A program made the translations under genes and the position numbers. From Lachnospiraceae bacterium (lineage in GTDB: Bacteria > Bacillota > Clostridia > Lachnospirales > Lachnospiraceae), in the NCBI GenBank assembly GCA_022769005.1, contig JALEKK010000017.1:1-64000 (forward strand): 64,000 nucleotides of DNA, written 5' to 3'. Of the stretch, positions 35,653-43,086 are shown piece after piece. Below the pieces are notes generated by a model that saw only the letters and a program-made list of their open reading frames with translations, was not told the origin of the DNA and made no database searches. Every line of letters begins with the position of its first letter. The first letter of the stretch is position 1.

Positions 35653-36600
35653 TTAAATCTCTCCTTTCGAGAATAATTTGTAGAAGCCGAACATTGTACA
35701 TGCAACTATAAATCCTACACATATGTTAAGCGGTAATATAAGTCCGCCGCTCAGTATCGCACCCGGTGTTCCGGTAGAAATAATTGAATGTAAATGATTG
35801 GCACCCGTATAGAATGAATAACATTTAAGTCCCGCATATGTTAACAACGCACCGCTTGTTATGGCAGTAAATATTTTAAAGTTAAAAAATTTCTTTGCTT
35901 TTCTGTCTCCGAATGATACCGCATACAGTATCAGACCGGCACCTATTATTGCGCCTCCGGAGAATCCTCCTCCCGGAGAGAGATGTCCGTTAAGAACAAC
36001 ATATATTCCGAATATAAATATTATCGGAATGACAAATTTGGAAATAACCTGAAGAATTATGTTAGGATATTTTTCTTCGGTAAGAGTTTCCTCTTTTATA
36101 ACGGCAGTTTCTTTGTCAAATTCCGCCTGCTCTTTGGCGTTTCTTTTTTCTTCATCCCTTCTCAGAAGAATTATTACTGCGGCCACGGCAGAGAAAAGAA
36201 CCGTTGACTCGCCCAGCGTATCAAATGCTCTATAGTCAAGAATCATACTGGCAATAACATTGGTAGCACCTGTATCTGCCAATCCGTCTTCTATATATTT
36301 TGCTGAAACCTCGTTATTGGTAGGCGCATCAATAATTCCGAAGGATGGGTCAAAATTGACAACAACTAAAAGAAGAACTATAAACGCGCAGCACATGGCA
36401 ATTGCAAGTCCGATATAGACTTTTTTAAATTTCCTGTAATTTTTTATCTCGTCTTCTTTTTTTTCTTTTTTCGGTCTTCTGATATTTTCTCTGATAACCT
36501 TTTTTTCTGTTTTCGGACGCTCTTCACCGTTTACCCAATCAACAAATGCATTATGTTTCTCAGGTACGGAGGAGAGCTGTTTTTTTTCTTTTTCTTCCAT
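35653..36600 (-). CDS. MbhE-MrpB fusion subunit with charged N-terminus
   Basis: 315 residues that join two usually separate parts. After a charged, non-membrane N-terminal stretch of about 60 residues (lysine/glutamate-rich), one helix leads to the MbhE/MrpA-C-terminal-like segment ASMILDYRAFDTLGESTVLF. A second charged linker leads to a MrpB/MnhB domain with NGHLSPGGGFSGGAIIGAGL. AAGGAGGAGAACG precedes the ATG. In Mrp and Mbh complexes this region connects the small subunits to the antiporter core. Confidence 0.85.
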   Translation of the reverse strand: MEEKEKKQLSSVPEKHNAFVDWVNGEERPKTEKKVIRENIRRPKKEKKEDEIKNYRKFKKVYIGLAIAMCCAFIVLLLVVVNFDPSFGIIDAPTNNEVSAKYIEDGLADTGATNVIASMILDYRAFDTLGESTVLFSAVAAVIILLRRDEEKRNAKEQAEFDKETAVIKEETLTEEKYPNIILQVISKFVIPIIFIFGIYVVLNGHLSPGGGFSGGAIIGAGLILYAVSFGDRKAKKFFNFKIFTAITSGALLTYAGLKCYSFYTGANHLHSIISTGTPGAILSGGLILPLNICVGFIVACTMFGFYKLFSKGEI

Positions 36601-36611
36601 CGTTCTCCTCC

Positions 36612-36923
36612 TTAAGTGTTATCATCTTCATTTTTATCCGCCTCGGATTCTTTGTCGGCTTCTTCCTTTTTCTTCTTATCCAAAGCCTTAATCTTATTAT
36701 ATGTAACAAAGAACAGTATGGTCGTTACTCCCGCACCAACCGCCGCCTCGGTTCCGGCAAGATCGGGGGATTCCAAAAATAACCATATAATGGACATAAC
36801 AAGGCTGTACGACATAAATATCAAAGTAGTAGTCAAAAGACTCTTAACCACGGTTGATGCCACGGCGCACAGAATAAGAAAACCTAACAGGGTCCATACA
36901 AGTAATGTGGTTGCATCAAACAT
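36612..36923 (-). CDS. MbhD-like (DUF4040) subunit
   Basis: 103 residues, three helices, with the DUF4040 signature ESPDLAGTEAAVGAGVTTIL, equivalent to MbhD or to part of MrpA's C-terminal region. The last 25 residues are a charged tail (KKKKEEADKESEADKNEDDN). It overlaps mrpG by 8 bases. The set MbhD + MbhE-MrpB + MrpC follows the Mbh gene order. Confidence 0.85.
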   Translation of the reverse strand: MFDATTLLVWTLLGFLILCAVASTVVKSLLTTTLIFMSYSLVMSIIWLFLESPDLAGTEAAVGAGVTTILFFVTYNKIKALDKKKKEEADKESEADKNEDDNT

Positions 36924-37257
36924 CCTTATCTACCCCCTCATCAAATCTCTTCTTAAATTCCTCAGAGTCTTCTGCGGTTATTGTAGCTATCTCCATCTTT
37001 GCAATCATGTGAGATGAAACAGGAGCAGTCAGCCAAAAGAATACTAAAATAATTACAAGTTTCAGCGTTGAATAAGTAAGTCCTGTCATAACGCCCACGC
37101 CCGCAAGCACTGAAAATAATGCCAGTGAATCTCCTATTGCGGCGGCATGCATTCTGTTAAGCACATATTTAAACTTGAATACTCCGAATGTGGACATTGC
37201 AAACAGGAAGACTCCGAACCCCACAAGACAGGCTGCTATAATAAATCTTATCAGCAT
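36916..37257 (-). CDS. mrpG: MrpG-like antiporter subunit
   Basis: 113 residues with three helices and the MnhG/PhaG signature FKFKYVLNRMHAAAIGDSLA followed by GVMTGLTYSTLKLVIILVFF. Its start overlaps the mrpF stop (ATGA). Required small subunit of Mrp complexes; no catalytic residues of its own. Confidence 0.9.
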   Translation of the reverse strand: MLIRFIIAACLVGFGVFLFAMSTFGVFKFKYVLNRMHAAAIGDSLALFSVLAGVGVMTGLTYSTLKLVIILVFFWLTAPVSSHMIAKMEIATITAEDSEEFKKRFDEGVDKDV

Positions 37258-37604
37258 CAGTCATCGTCCTCCTCTCTGTTAACATTTACTACCCTTGATT
37301 TTTCATCACCGCGCAGCCTATGCTTTTTTTCTTTCGCAACTATGATCTTTGAAAGAACAACAACGGCAATAAATCCGAGAACCGCATATATTACGGCAAC
37401 ATCAAATATAAAATCTTCATGTAAAAATATGGCAAGAAGGCATATAAATGCCATCGTATTGGTGCTTATCATATTGCCTGCCAAAATACGATCCGTGTAT
37501 CTGGGTCCTCTTATCGCCCGTATTAACAGCATCAGCAGCATCGCCGCCATCGCAAACATACAAATAAGCAGGAAAATGTCTGAATATAACGTTTTTTCAA
37601 TCAT
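37257..37604 (-). CDS. mrpF: MrpF-like antiporter subunit
   Basis: 115 residues, three helices, with the MnhF signature IRGPRYTDRILAGNMISTNT. In structural work on Mrp this subunit packs beside MrpG. A hydrophilic tail follows. Its ATG overlaps the mrpE stop. Confidence 0.9.
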   Translation of the reverse strand: MIEKTLYSDIFLLICMFAMAAMLLMLLIRAIRGPRYTDRILAGNMISTNTMAFICLLAIFLHEDFIFDVAVIYAVLGFIAVVVLSKIIVAKEKKHRLRGDEKSRVVNVNREEDDD

Positions 37605-38074
37605 TATAATTTCTCCTCCATTTTCTTTATCTGCTCTACAAATACCGACTCATCCATTCCCTCCGACATACTTACGTCAAGAGCATGCACTATAAATACA
37701 TCATCGTCTATATCACATGTAATCGTACCGGGAGTCATGGTTATTGAGTTGGCAAGAGTCGCTTTTCCGACATCGGATTTGATATCAGGATTTTTAAAAT
37801 ATACAAGACGCGGTTCAATGGTATCTCCCGGAGTCATTATAAATTTTAATGTTCCGAATGTGGCTTTAACGATTTCCCACCATAGAACAAATGCATATTT
37901 AAAAAGTCGTCCGATATTTTTAAATATAAACGCTTCCTGCTTAGGACCGTATCCGAGTGCTTTCCAGGCAAAAATGTAAACTGCGGCCGCTATTCCGAAT
38001 CCGAACAGCATAACTTCCAATGTCCATCTTCCGTTAAATACGATCCAAGCAAAGAAGAAAATTGCATAAAACAT
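37604..38074 (-). CDS. mrpE: MrpE-like antiporter subunit
   Basis: 156 residues with two or three N-terminal helices and the cytoplasmic MnhE domain. Signatures are FILMW-like KFIMTPGDTIEPRLVYFK and ANSITMTPGTITCDIDDDVF. The ATG follows GAAAGGAGATAAAT. First Mrp structural gene, preceded by the small-peptide gene and its terminator-like hairpin. Confidence 0.9.
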   Translation of the reverse strand: MFYAIFFFAWIVFNGRWTLEVMLFGFGIAAAVYIFAWKALGYGPKQEAFIFKNIGRLFKYAFVLWWEIVKATFGTLKFIMTPGDTIEPRLVYFKNPDIKSDVGKATLANSITMTPGTITCDIDDDVFIVHALDVSMSEGMDESVFVEQIKKMEEKL

Positions 38075-38101
38075 ATTTATCTCCTTTCAATAATAATAAA
38101 A

Positions 38102-38168
38102 GAGCCTGTACAGTTTATTAAGATTAATTTATTTCATCATATAATCATTAGTATCTGTAATCAGGCTC
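38102..38168 (-). terminator. Terminator-like hairpin overlapping the leader-peptide stop
   Basis: On the minus-strand transcript GAGCCTG-AT-TACAG (38168-38155) pairs with CTGTA-CAGGCTC (38113-38102), 12 bp with a 2-base bulge and a loop of about 40 bases, followed by TTTTATTATTATT. The 5' arm is the last coding stretch of the 65-residue peptide (residues EPDYR). A ribosome finishing the peptide would cover that arm. It therefore looks like a translation-responsive attenuator in front of mrpE, though this is inference. Confidence 0.65.
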
Positions 38169-38345
38169 AAATACATTAACAATATAGCCGTTATCACCGG
38201 AATGGTGTCCCTCTGTCGTATCTTCAACATGTTCCGTTTGCTCGTCTTGATGTTCATTTTGATGTTCTACCCCTGTCGGGGCGGATACGAGAAACAGTAT
38301 TCCGACAGTTGCCGCAAGTGCGGCCAAAACCGATAGTACTTTCAT
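38148..38345 (-). CDS. Small membrane protein with His/Glu-rich tail, Mrp operon leader
   Basis: 65 residues from the Met at 38345, which has an excellent GGAGGTCATT site. One membrane helix (VLSVLAALAATVGILFLV) is followed by a hydrophilic part rich in His, Glu and Gln (EHQNEHQDEQTEHVEDTTEG, then HHSGDNG) and an aromatic/acidic end (VNVFEPDYRY). It is the first gene after the Mrp promoter. No family recognised. It may bind metal ions through the histidines, or serve as an Mrp accessory subunit, or act mainly as a leader peptide. Confidence 0.72.
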   Translation of the reverse strand: MKVLSVLAALAATVGILFLVSAPTGVEHQNEHQDEQTEHVEDTTEGHHSGDNGYIVNVFEPDYRY

Positions 38346-38496
38346 AATGACCTCCGTTAAATCAATCCGTTTCAAAACACCGGTATTATGTTTATGATGC
38401 GGCAAAATATGTAGATCCGACAAATGACAGCGACTGTTTATGCCGGCTGCAATTTAATATAATTTTATACAAATTATATTAAATTATAATGTTTTA

Positions 38497-38525
38497 ATAA
38501 TAATTCATAGCAACATTAAAGTCAA
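38497..38525 (-). promoter_or_regulatory. Promoter of the Mrp operon
   Basis: On the minus strand -35 TTGACT (38520-38525), 17-base spacer, -10 TATTAT (38497-38502). The start would be near 38490, giving a leader of about 145 bases before the small peptide. The rest of 38346-38630 is AT-rich without other features. Confidence 0.7.
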
Positions 38526-38630
38526 ATCGATTGTACACATTTTAATACAATATGACGGTTTTATATCTAATTCATTAATTGCTTTTCGGTAAGTTGTTAT
38601 ATAAGGAATATTTAAGTATCAGAAATCAAA

Positions 38631-38672
38631 AAGACCATGGCATCACATCTCAAATGCATATGCCATGGTCTT
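38631..38672 (-). terminator. Terminator of the hydrogenase operon
   Basis: A perfect 13-bp stem AAGACCATGGCAT/ATGCCATGGTCTT (38631-38643 with 38660-38672). On the minus strand the stem ends in TCTT and runs into TTTGATTT. It separates the hydrogenase genes from the Mrp operon. Confidence 0.88.
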
Positions 38673-38720
38673 TTAAAATTTCAAAATATTCCGTTAAATA
38701 ATTATATATCTTATACCGTA

Positions 38721-40457
38721 TTACTTTTCATTATACATTTTCCATGCATGATGATCGGTATGAAGAAGCTTTTCGGCAAGCTCTGAAAGAGGTTCTCCCA
38801 AAAAGTCTCTGTATACGGCTATAATTGAAGGATTTTCATGTGAAAATCTCAATTTATCATTTCTGTCAATCTTATATAAGATATCGGCTCTTTCCTTTTG
38901 TTTGCTGTATCCGTTAACTATAGGCTGACCGCCGCCGTTAACACATCCGCCCGGACATGCCATGACCTCTACAAAATGATAATCAGCCTCACCCTTTCTC
39001 AATGCATCGAGAAGTCTGTCTGCGGCACCGAGAGTGTGTGCAACGGCAATCTTTAATGTGGTTCCGTTAATATCAAGAGAAAGTTCTCTCCACTCTTCCT
39101 GTCCTCTTACTTCCTTAAACGCATCGGGATCCGCATTCTCGCCTGTCACAACATTGTATGCGGTTCTGAGAGCCGCTTCCATAACTCCTCCGGTTGCTCC
39201 GAATATGTGACCGGCTCCCGTCGCAATGCCGAGAGGCATGTCAAGTTCTATCTCTTCAAGACCCGCAGGGTTGATATTGGCAGCCTTAATCATACGTGAG
39301 ACCTCTCTCGTTGTGATTGAAAAATCAACATCAGGCTCTCCGCATGCGTCATTAAGAACAGGAATCTCCGCCTCTTTCTTCTTGGCGATGCAAGGCATTA
39401 CCGAAACGCATACTATATTCTTAGGATCAACTCCGAGAATGTTTGCATAATATGTCTTTGCAATAGGTCCAAACATCTGCTGCGGTGATTTTGATGTGGA
39501 CAGCTGATCCACAAAATCAGGATGAAATGCCTTGCAGTGGCGGATCCATGCCGGACAACATGATGTAAACATAGGAAATTTAGCAGCTTCTTCAGGATGT
39601 GTAAGCTTATGAACGAATTCATTTGCTTCCTCCATAATAGTAAGATCGGCGGCGAAGTCCGTATCAAATACATAATCCACGCCCATCTCTTTAAATGCCG
39701 CACAAAGTCTCTTCATTGACGCCGTCTCGTCATCTAATCCGAAAGGCTCACCCCATGCCGTTCTTATTGAAGGAGCAATCTGCATTACAACAATCTTCTC
39801 AGGGTCCTCGATACATTCGAATAATCTGTCCGTATCATCTCTTTCTCTGAGGGCTCCCACAGGACAATGCTTAACACACTGACCGCAGATTGCGCAATCC
39901 GTATGGTCTAAGCAGTCGCCTGAAGAAAATCCAACCGTTGTTCTCGATCCCGTGTTAATAACGTCCCAAACATGAGTATTCTGCATATTGTCACATACCT
40001 GTACACAACGCATGCATTTGATACATTTTGAATCATCTCTTGTAAACGGAAATGTCTTATCGAGTTTTGCAATAGGAACATCTTTTTCAAAACTGATTTC
40101 TCTTATGTTAAGTTCATTTGATACCTTCTGTAATGAACAGTTTCCGCTTCTTACGCATGTAGGGCAATCCGTATTATGCTGTGAAAGAATAAGTTCCACA
40201 TTGTTTCTTCTGGCAATTCTTGCCTTTTTGCTGTTGGTATATATGACCATTCCTTCGTCTACCGTATTGTTGCAGGCGGTAAACAATTTATCGTAACCCT
40301 CAACTTCAACAACACATACACGACATGCACCTATTTCATTGATGCCTTCCCAATGGCAAAGTGTAGGAAGGTTTATTCCCGCAGACTGCGCCGCTTTAAG
40401 GATAGTTGTTTTCTCCGGTACCTGAACAGCTTTACCGTTAATTGTAATATTTACCAT
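38721..40457 (-). CDS. hydA: [FeFe] hydrogenase catalytic subunit
   Basis: 578 residues, cytoplasmic, interconverting H2 and 2H+ + 2e-. In order: an N-terminal 2Fe-2S domain (Cys34, 45, 48, 62); a His-ligated 4Fe-4S cluster (His94, Cys98, 101, 107); two 4Fe-4S clusters (CIKCMRCVQVC at 145-155; CAICGQCVKHC at 188-198); and the H-cluster domain with L1 TSCCPAW (298-304), L2 MPCIAKKKE (354-362) and L3 ACPGGCVNGGGQP (about 500-512). All ligands are present. It overlaps the upstream flavoprotein gene by 7 bases. The pairing with a GltD-like protein fits the HydDB group A2 description. Direction and partner are inference. Confidence 0.95.
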   Translation of the reverse strand: MVNITINGKAVQVPEKTTILKAAQSAGINLPTLCHWEGINEIGACRVCVVEVEGYDKLFTACNNTVDEGMVIYTNSKKARIARRNNVELILSQHNTDCPTCVRSGNCSLQKVSNELNIREISFEKDVPIAKLDKTFPFTRDDSKCIKCMRCVQVCDNMQNTHVWDVINTGSRTTVGFSSGDCLDHTDCAICGQCVKHCPVGALRERDDTDRLFECIEDPEKIVVMQIAPSIRTAWGEPFGLDDETASMKRLCAAFKEMGVDYVFDTDFAADLTIMEEANEFVHKLTHPEEAAKFPMFTSCCPAWIRHCKAFHPDFVDQLSTSKSPQQMFGPIAKTYYANILGVDPKNIVCVSVMPCIAKKKEAEIPVLNDACGEPDVDFSITTREVSRMIKAANINPAGLEEIELDMPLGIATGAGHIFGATGGVMEAALRTAYNVVTGENADPDAFKEVRGQEEWRELSLDINGTTLKIAVAHTLGAADRLLDALRKGEADYHFVEVMACPGGCVNGGGQPIVNGYSKQKERADILYKIDRNDKLRFSHENPSIIAVYRDFLGEPLSELAEKLLHTDHHAWKMYNEK

Positions 40458-42283
40458 TTTTCTCTTCTACCTCCCCTAAAGCTTCCGTAACCGAAATGGT
40501 CACAATGCAGGCATCTTGCGGATTCCTGACAAGCCTCTTCGTCAGTCATGCCGATTTCCATAAGTTCGAATGATTTTACTCTTTCAGACGGAGAAATCTC
40601 TCTCATGTTAACTCTTGCGCAAGGCTCATGATCGCTGAATCTTATTCTAGGTAATTCGATTCCCGCATCAATAATATGATTATATCCGAGATATTCATCA
40701 ATATTTGCTGCGGCAACCTTTCCTGCGGCAATGGCTTTAATAACCGTGGCAGGACCGGTAACACAATCTCCTCCGGCAAATAATCCGTCAACGCCTTCAA
40801 CTCCGGACGTATCAAGTGCATCGATATGACCTCTTGTAATATGTACGCCCGACTCTTCAAGTTTGGATGAATCGATTCCCTGACCGATTGCAACGATTAC
40901 CTTATCACACTTAATCTCAACTTCAGGAGTGTCAGCAGCCTTAACGCTTGCTCTTCCGTTCTTTATGGCACCTATAATCTGAGGCTGTACAACCAATGAA
41001 CTCACCTTGCCGTCAGCGTCCTTTTCTATTCTTACAGGAGCGTTAAGTTCTATAATCTCACAACCGTCCGCTATTGCACCGTATATTTCCTCTTCGAGAG
41101 CAGTCATATCGCTTATTCTTCTTCTGTATACAACCTTTACGCTCTTTGCTCCGAGTCTTACGGCAGAACGGGCAACGTCCATGGAAACATTTCCGCCTCC
41201 GACAACTACAACATCCTGTCCCGTATAATCAACCTTCTCTTTATCGCCTATGGCTCTGAGCATCTCAACCGCACTTGTTACACCATCGGCATCTTCGCCG
41301 TCAATTCCTATTTTTTTATCGGTATGCGCACCGATGGAAACAAATACGGCGTCATTTTCGGAAAGCAGATCGGCAAGAGAAATATCATTACCGATACTTA
41401 CATTCATCTTAGTCTTTATACCTGTTGACAGTATGCCGTTTATCTCCTTATCGAGAACTTCCGACGGAAGTCTGTATGTAGGAATTCCGTAACGAAGCAT
41501 TCCGCCGAGCTGTTTTCTCTGCTCATAAACTGTTACGTCATGTCCCATGATGGCAAGATAATATGCCGCAGAAAGTCCTCCCGGACCGCCTCCAACTATG
41601 GCCACTTTTTTTCCTGTGCTGTCCATGATGGCAGGAGTCTTTATGTCTCCTTCATGTTCAACGGCATATCTCTTAAGACCTCTGATATTAATCGGATCGT
41701 CTACCATTGTACGACGGCAGTCCGACTCACAAGGATGTTCGCATATAAGACCGCAAGCCGCCGGAAACGGATTGTCTTTTCTTATAAGATTTACCGCATC
41801 CTCATATCTTCCCTCATGGATAAGAGAAATATATCCCGGAACATCAACATGTGCCGGACACATTGATATGCAAGGTATGGCTCTGTGATGAGAACCGCCG
41901 CATCTGCCCTCATTAACATGTGATTCATACTCATCTCTGAATCCTTTTATGCCTTTAAGAACCATTCTTGCAGCTTCTGAACCTATGGCGCAGTCTGCCG
42001 TATAAAAAATAGATTCCGCGGTATGCTCTATTGTGTCTAATGTATTCATGGAAGCCTTACCGTCAAGAACATCGTTGATTAATGATTCAAGCTGTCCGAG
42101 TCCGACTCTGCATGGTGTACATTTTCCGCATGACTGTGAATGACACATATGAACAAATGCTTCTGCCAAATCAACAGGGCACAATCCCGGCTGACTTGCT
42201 TCAATTCTTCTCTCAAGATCTTTATAGAGAACCTCTATCGTTTCCTGAGCCTGATCTTTCGTGGTTAAAGTTAGTCTACTCAT
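40451..42283 (-). CDS. NuoF-cluster/GltD-like NAD(P) flavoprotein, hydrogenase partner
   Basis: 610 residues with an unusual composition. Residues about 1-125 are the 4Fe-4S tail domain of NuoF (CGKCTPCRVG, Cys52/55/58, with Cys98 as fourth), but without NuoF's FMN/NADH domain. Then comes a GltD-type FAD/NAD(P) oxidoreductase: cysteine region CISMCPAHVDVPGYI and CGLICEHPCESDC, FAD motif GGGPGG (231-236), NAD(P) motif GGGNVSMD (362-369), and GGDCVTGPATVIKAIAAGK. A CLHC motif ends it. It resembles subunits of Nfn- and glutamate-synthase-type complexes. It probably passes electrons between hydrogenase and NAD(P)H, possibly with bifurcation. Confidence 0.85.
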   Translation of the reverse strand: MSRLTLTTKDQAQETIEVLYKDLERRIEASQPGLCPVDLAEAFVHMCHSQSCGKCTPCRVGLGQLESLINDVLDGKASMNTLDTIEHTAESIFYTADCAIGSEAARMVLKGIKGFRDEYESHVNEGRCGGSHHRAIPCISMCPAHVDVPGYISLIHEGRYEDAVNLIRKDNPFPAACGLICEHPCESDCRRTMVDDPINIRGLKRYAVEHEGDIKTPAIMDSTGKKVAIVGGGPGGLSAAYYLAIMGHDVTVYEQRKQLGGMLRYGIPTYRLPSEVLDKEINGILSTGIKTKMNVSIGNDISLADLLSENDAVFVSIGAHTDKKIGIDGEDADGVTSAVEMLRAIGDKEKVDYTGQDVVVVGGGNVSMDVARSAVRLGAKSVKVVYRRRISDMTALEEEIYGAIADGCEIIELNAPVRIEKDADGKVSSLVVQPQIIGAIKNGRASVKAADTPEVEIKCDKVIVAIGQGIDSSKLEESGVHITRGHIDALDTSGVEGVDGLFAGGDCVTGPATVIKAIAAGKVAAANIDEYLGYNHIIDAGIELPRIRFSDHEPCARVNMREISPSERVKSFELMEIGMTDEEACQESARCLHCDHFGYGSFRGGRREKW

Positions 42284-42391
42284 ACTTTCTCTCTTTGTGA
42301 CATATTAATAGAAACAACAAAATTTAATAACAACAACAATTAAATGTATACTATAATGTAGACATTTAAGTAAATTTGGATATTTCATTGA

Positions 42392-42420
42392 ATTTTATCA
42401 TACAAAAAAAGTATGTTCAA
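42392..42420 (-). promoter_or_regulatory. Promoter of the hydrogenase operon
   Basis: On the minus strand -35 TTGAAC (42415-42420), 17-base spacer, -10 TAAAAT (42392-42397). The spacer contains CATAC/GTATG arms. A hairpin GTTAG/CTAAC lies immediately upstream (42425-42440). The leader would be about 105 bases. No Rex consensus site was seen. Confidence 0.6.
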
Positions 42421-42440
42421 AAAAGTTAGTTTCGGCTAAC

Positions 42441-42840
42441 ATAAGAAATATTGTTAAAGTACCAAATCAGACTGTAAAAAAAGCCGTAAAAATGCGTTTA
42501 TTTTGTGTACAATTTTCTTTAAAAAATACATAACATTTTCAAACTTAATTATTTAAAGCATATATTAAATAATAATTAATATAATATAAATTTCAGTAAA
42601 TTACGACCTTCAATCCTAATATTATTAATTTTATGCATTCGTCTAAACATATGTCACTTCAATATGCATTACGTTTAGTATTGTATTTAGCAGATCTAAT
42701 CAGATATCAAAGGACTTTTAAAAAATATTATTTCCTTATATTATATGCCATTATTTACATTATTAGTTTTACTTGTTTTTCTGATAAATAAATTATTATT
42801 TACACATTCTATATAATGTATGGATTCATACATTCATTCA
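42441..42840. other. AT-rich intergenic stretch between hydrogenase and giant adhesin
   Basis: No gene on either strand. The only clear structure is a perfect 7-bp hairpin ATGTATG-GATT-CATACAT at 42816-42833, immediately upstream of the adhesin promoter; it could be an operator or the remnant of a terminator. The rest is AT-rich and I see nothing in it. Confidence 0.5.
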
Positions 42841-42869
42841 TTGACACTTCAATGGCGTAATTTTAGAAT
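42841..42869 (+). promoter_or_regulatory. Promoter of the giant adhesin gene
   Basis: Consensus -35 TTGACA (42841-42846), 17-base spacer, -10 TAGAAT (42864-42869). The transcript would start near 42876, leaving a 5' leader of about 210 bases that contains the large stem at 42893-43006. Confidence 0.75.
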
Positions 42870-42892
42870 TAATTTAGAATTTACATGAAATA

Positions 42893-43006
42893 AGCATAGT
42901 AGATTACCGTTGTATAAGGCATATATTTATCTCCGATATCATACACGTCATCCCGTGATGATGTTTTATCCGTGCCCGCAAACATACAACCGGTAATTAT
43001 TATGCT
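42893..43006 (+). ncRNA. Candidate structured 5' leader RNA of adhesin
   Basis: A long composite stem encloses about 70 bases: AGCATA (42893-42898) pairs with TATGCT (43001-43006), and ATTACCGTTGTAT (42903-42915) with ATACAACCGGTAAT (42984-42997), one bulged G. The enclosed region has another hairpin (CACGTCATC-CCGT-GATG near 42948-42960) and a GTGCCCGC stretch. No U-run follows, so it is not a simple terminator. A second small stem TTTAAC/GTTAAA (43038-43054) lies before the ribosome binding site. I compared it by eye with c-di-GMP, purine and other riboswitch consensus sequences and did not find a match. Confidence 0.6.
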
Positions 43007-43086
43007 TTAAATACAATATATTTTGAATTACGACAGCTTTAACAGAGAGTTAAATTAAATGCGCTGCATAATATAGGGGACATTAT

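Noticed and set aside
38075-38147. Independent promoter for mrpE between the small peptide gene and mrpE
   Set aside because: No credible -35/-10 pair; the gap is occupied by the terminator-like hairpin.
42284-42480. Rex-binding site ahead of the hydrogenase operon
   Set aside because: I searched for TTGTTAA-N4-TTAACAA-like sequences and found only GTTAG/CTAAC and TTGTT-rich runs, which do not fit.
42893-43006. c-di-GMP-I, c-di-GMP-II or purine riboswitch
   Set aside because: The conserved core sequences I know for these classes are not visible. Kept only as an unassigned structured leader.
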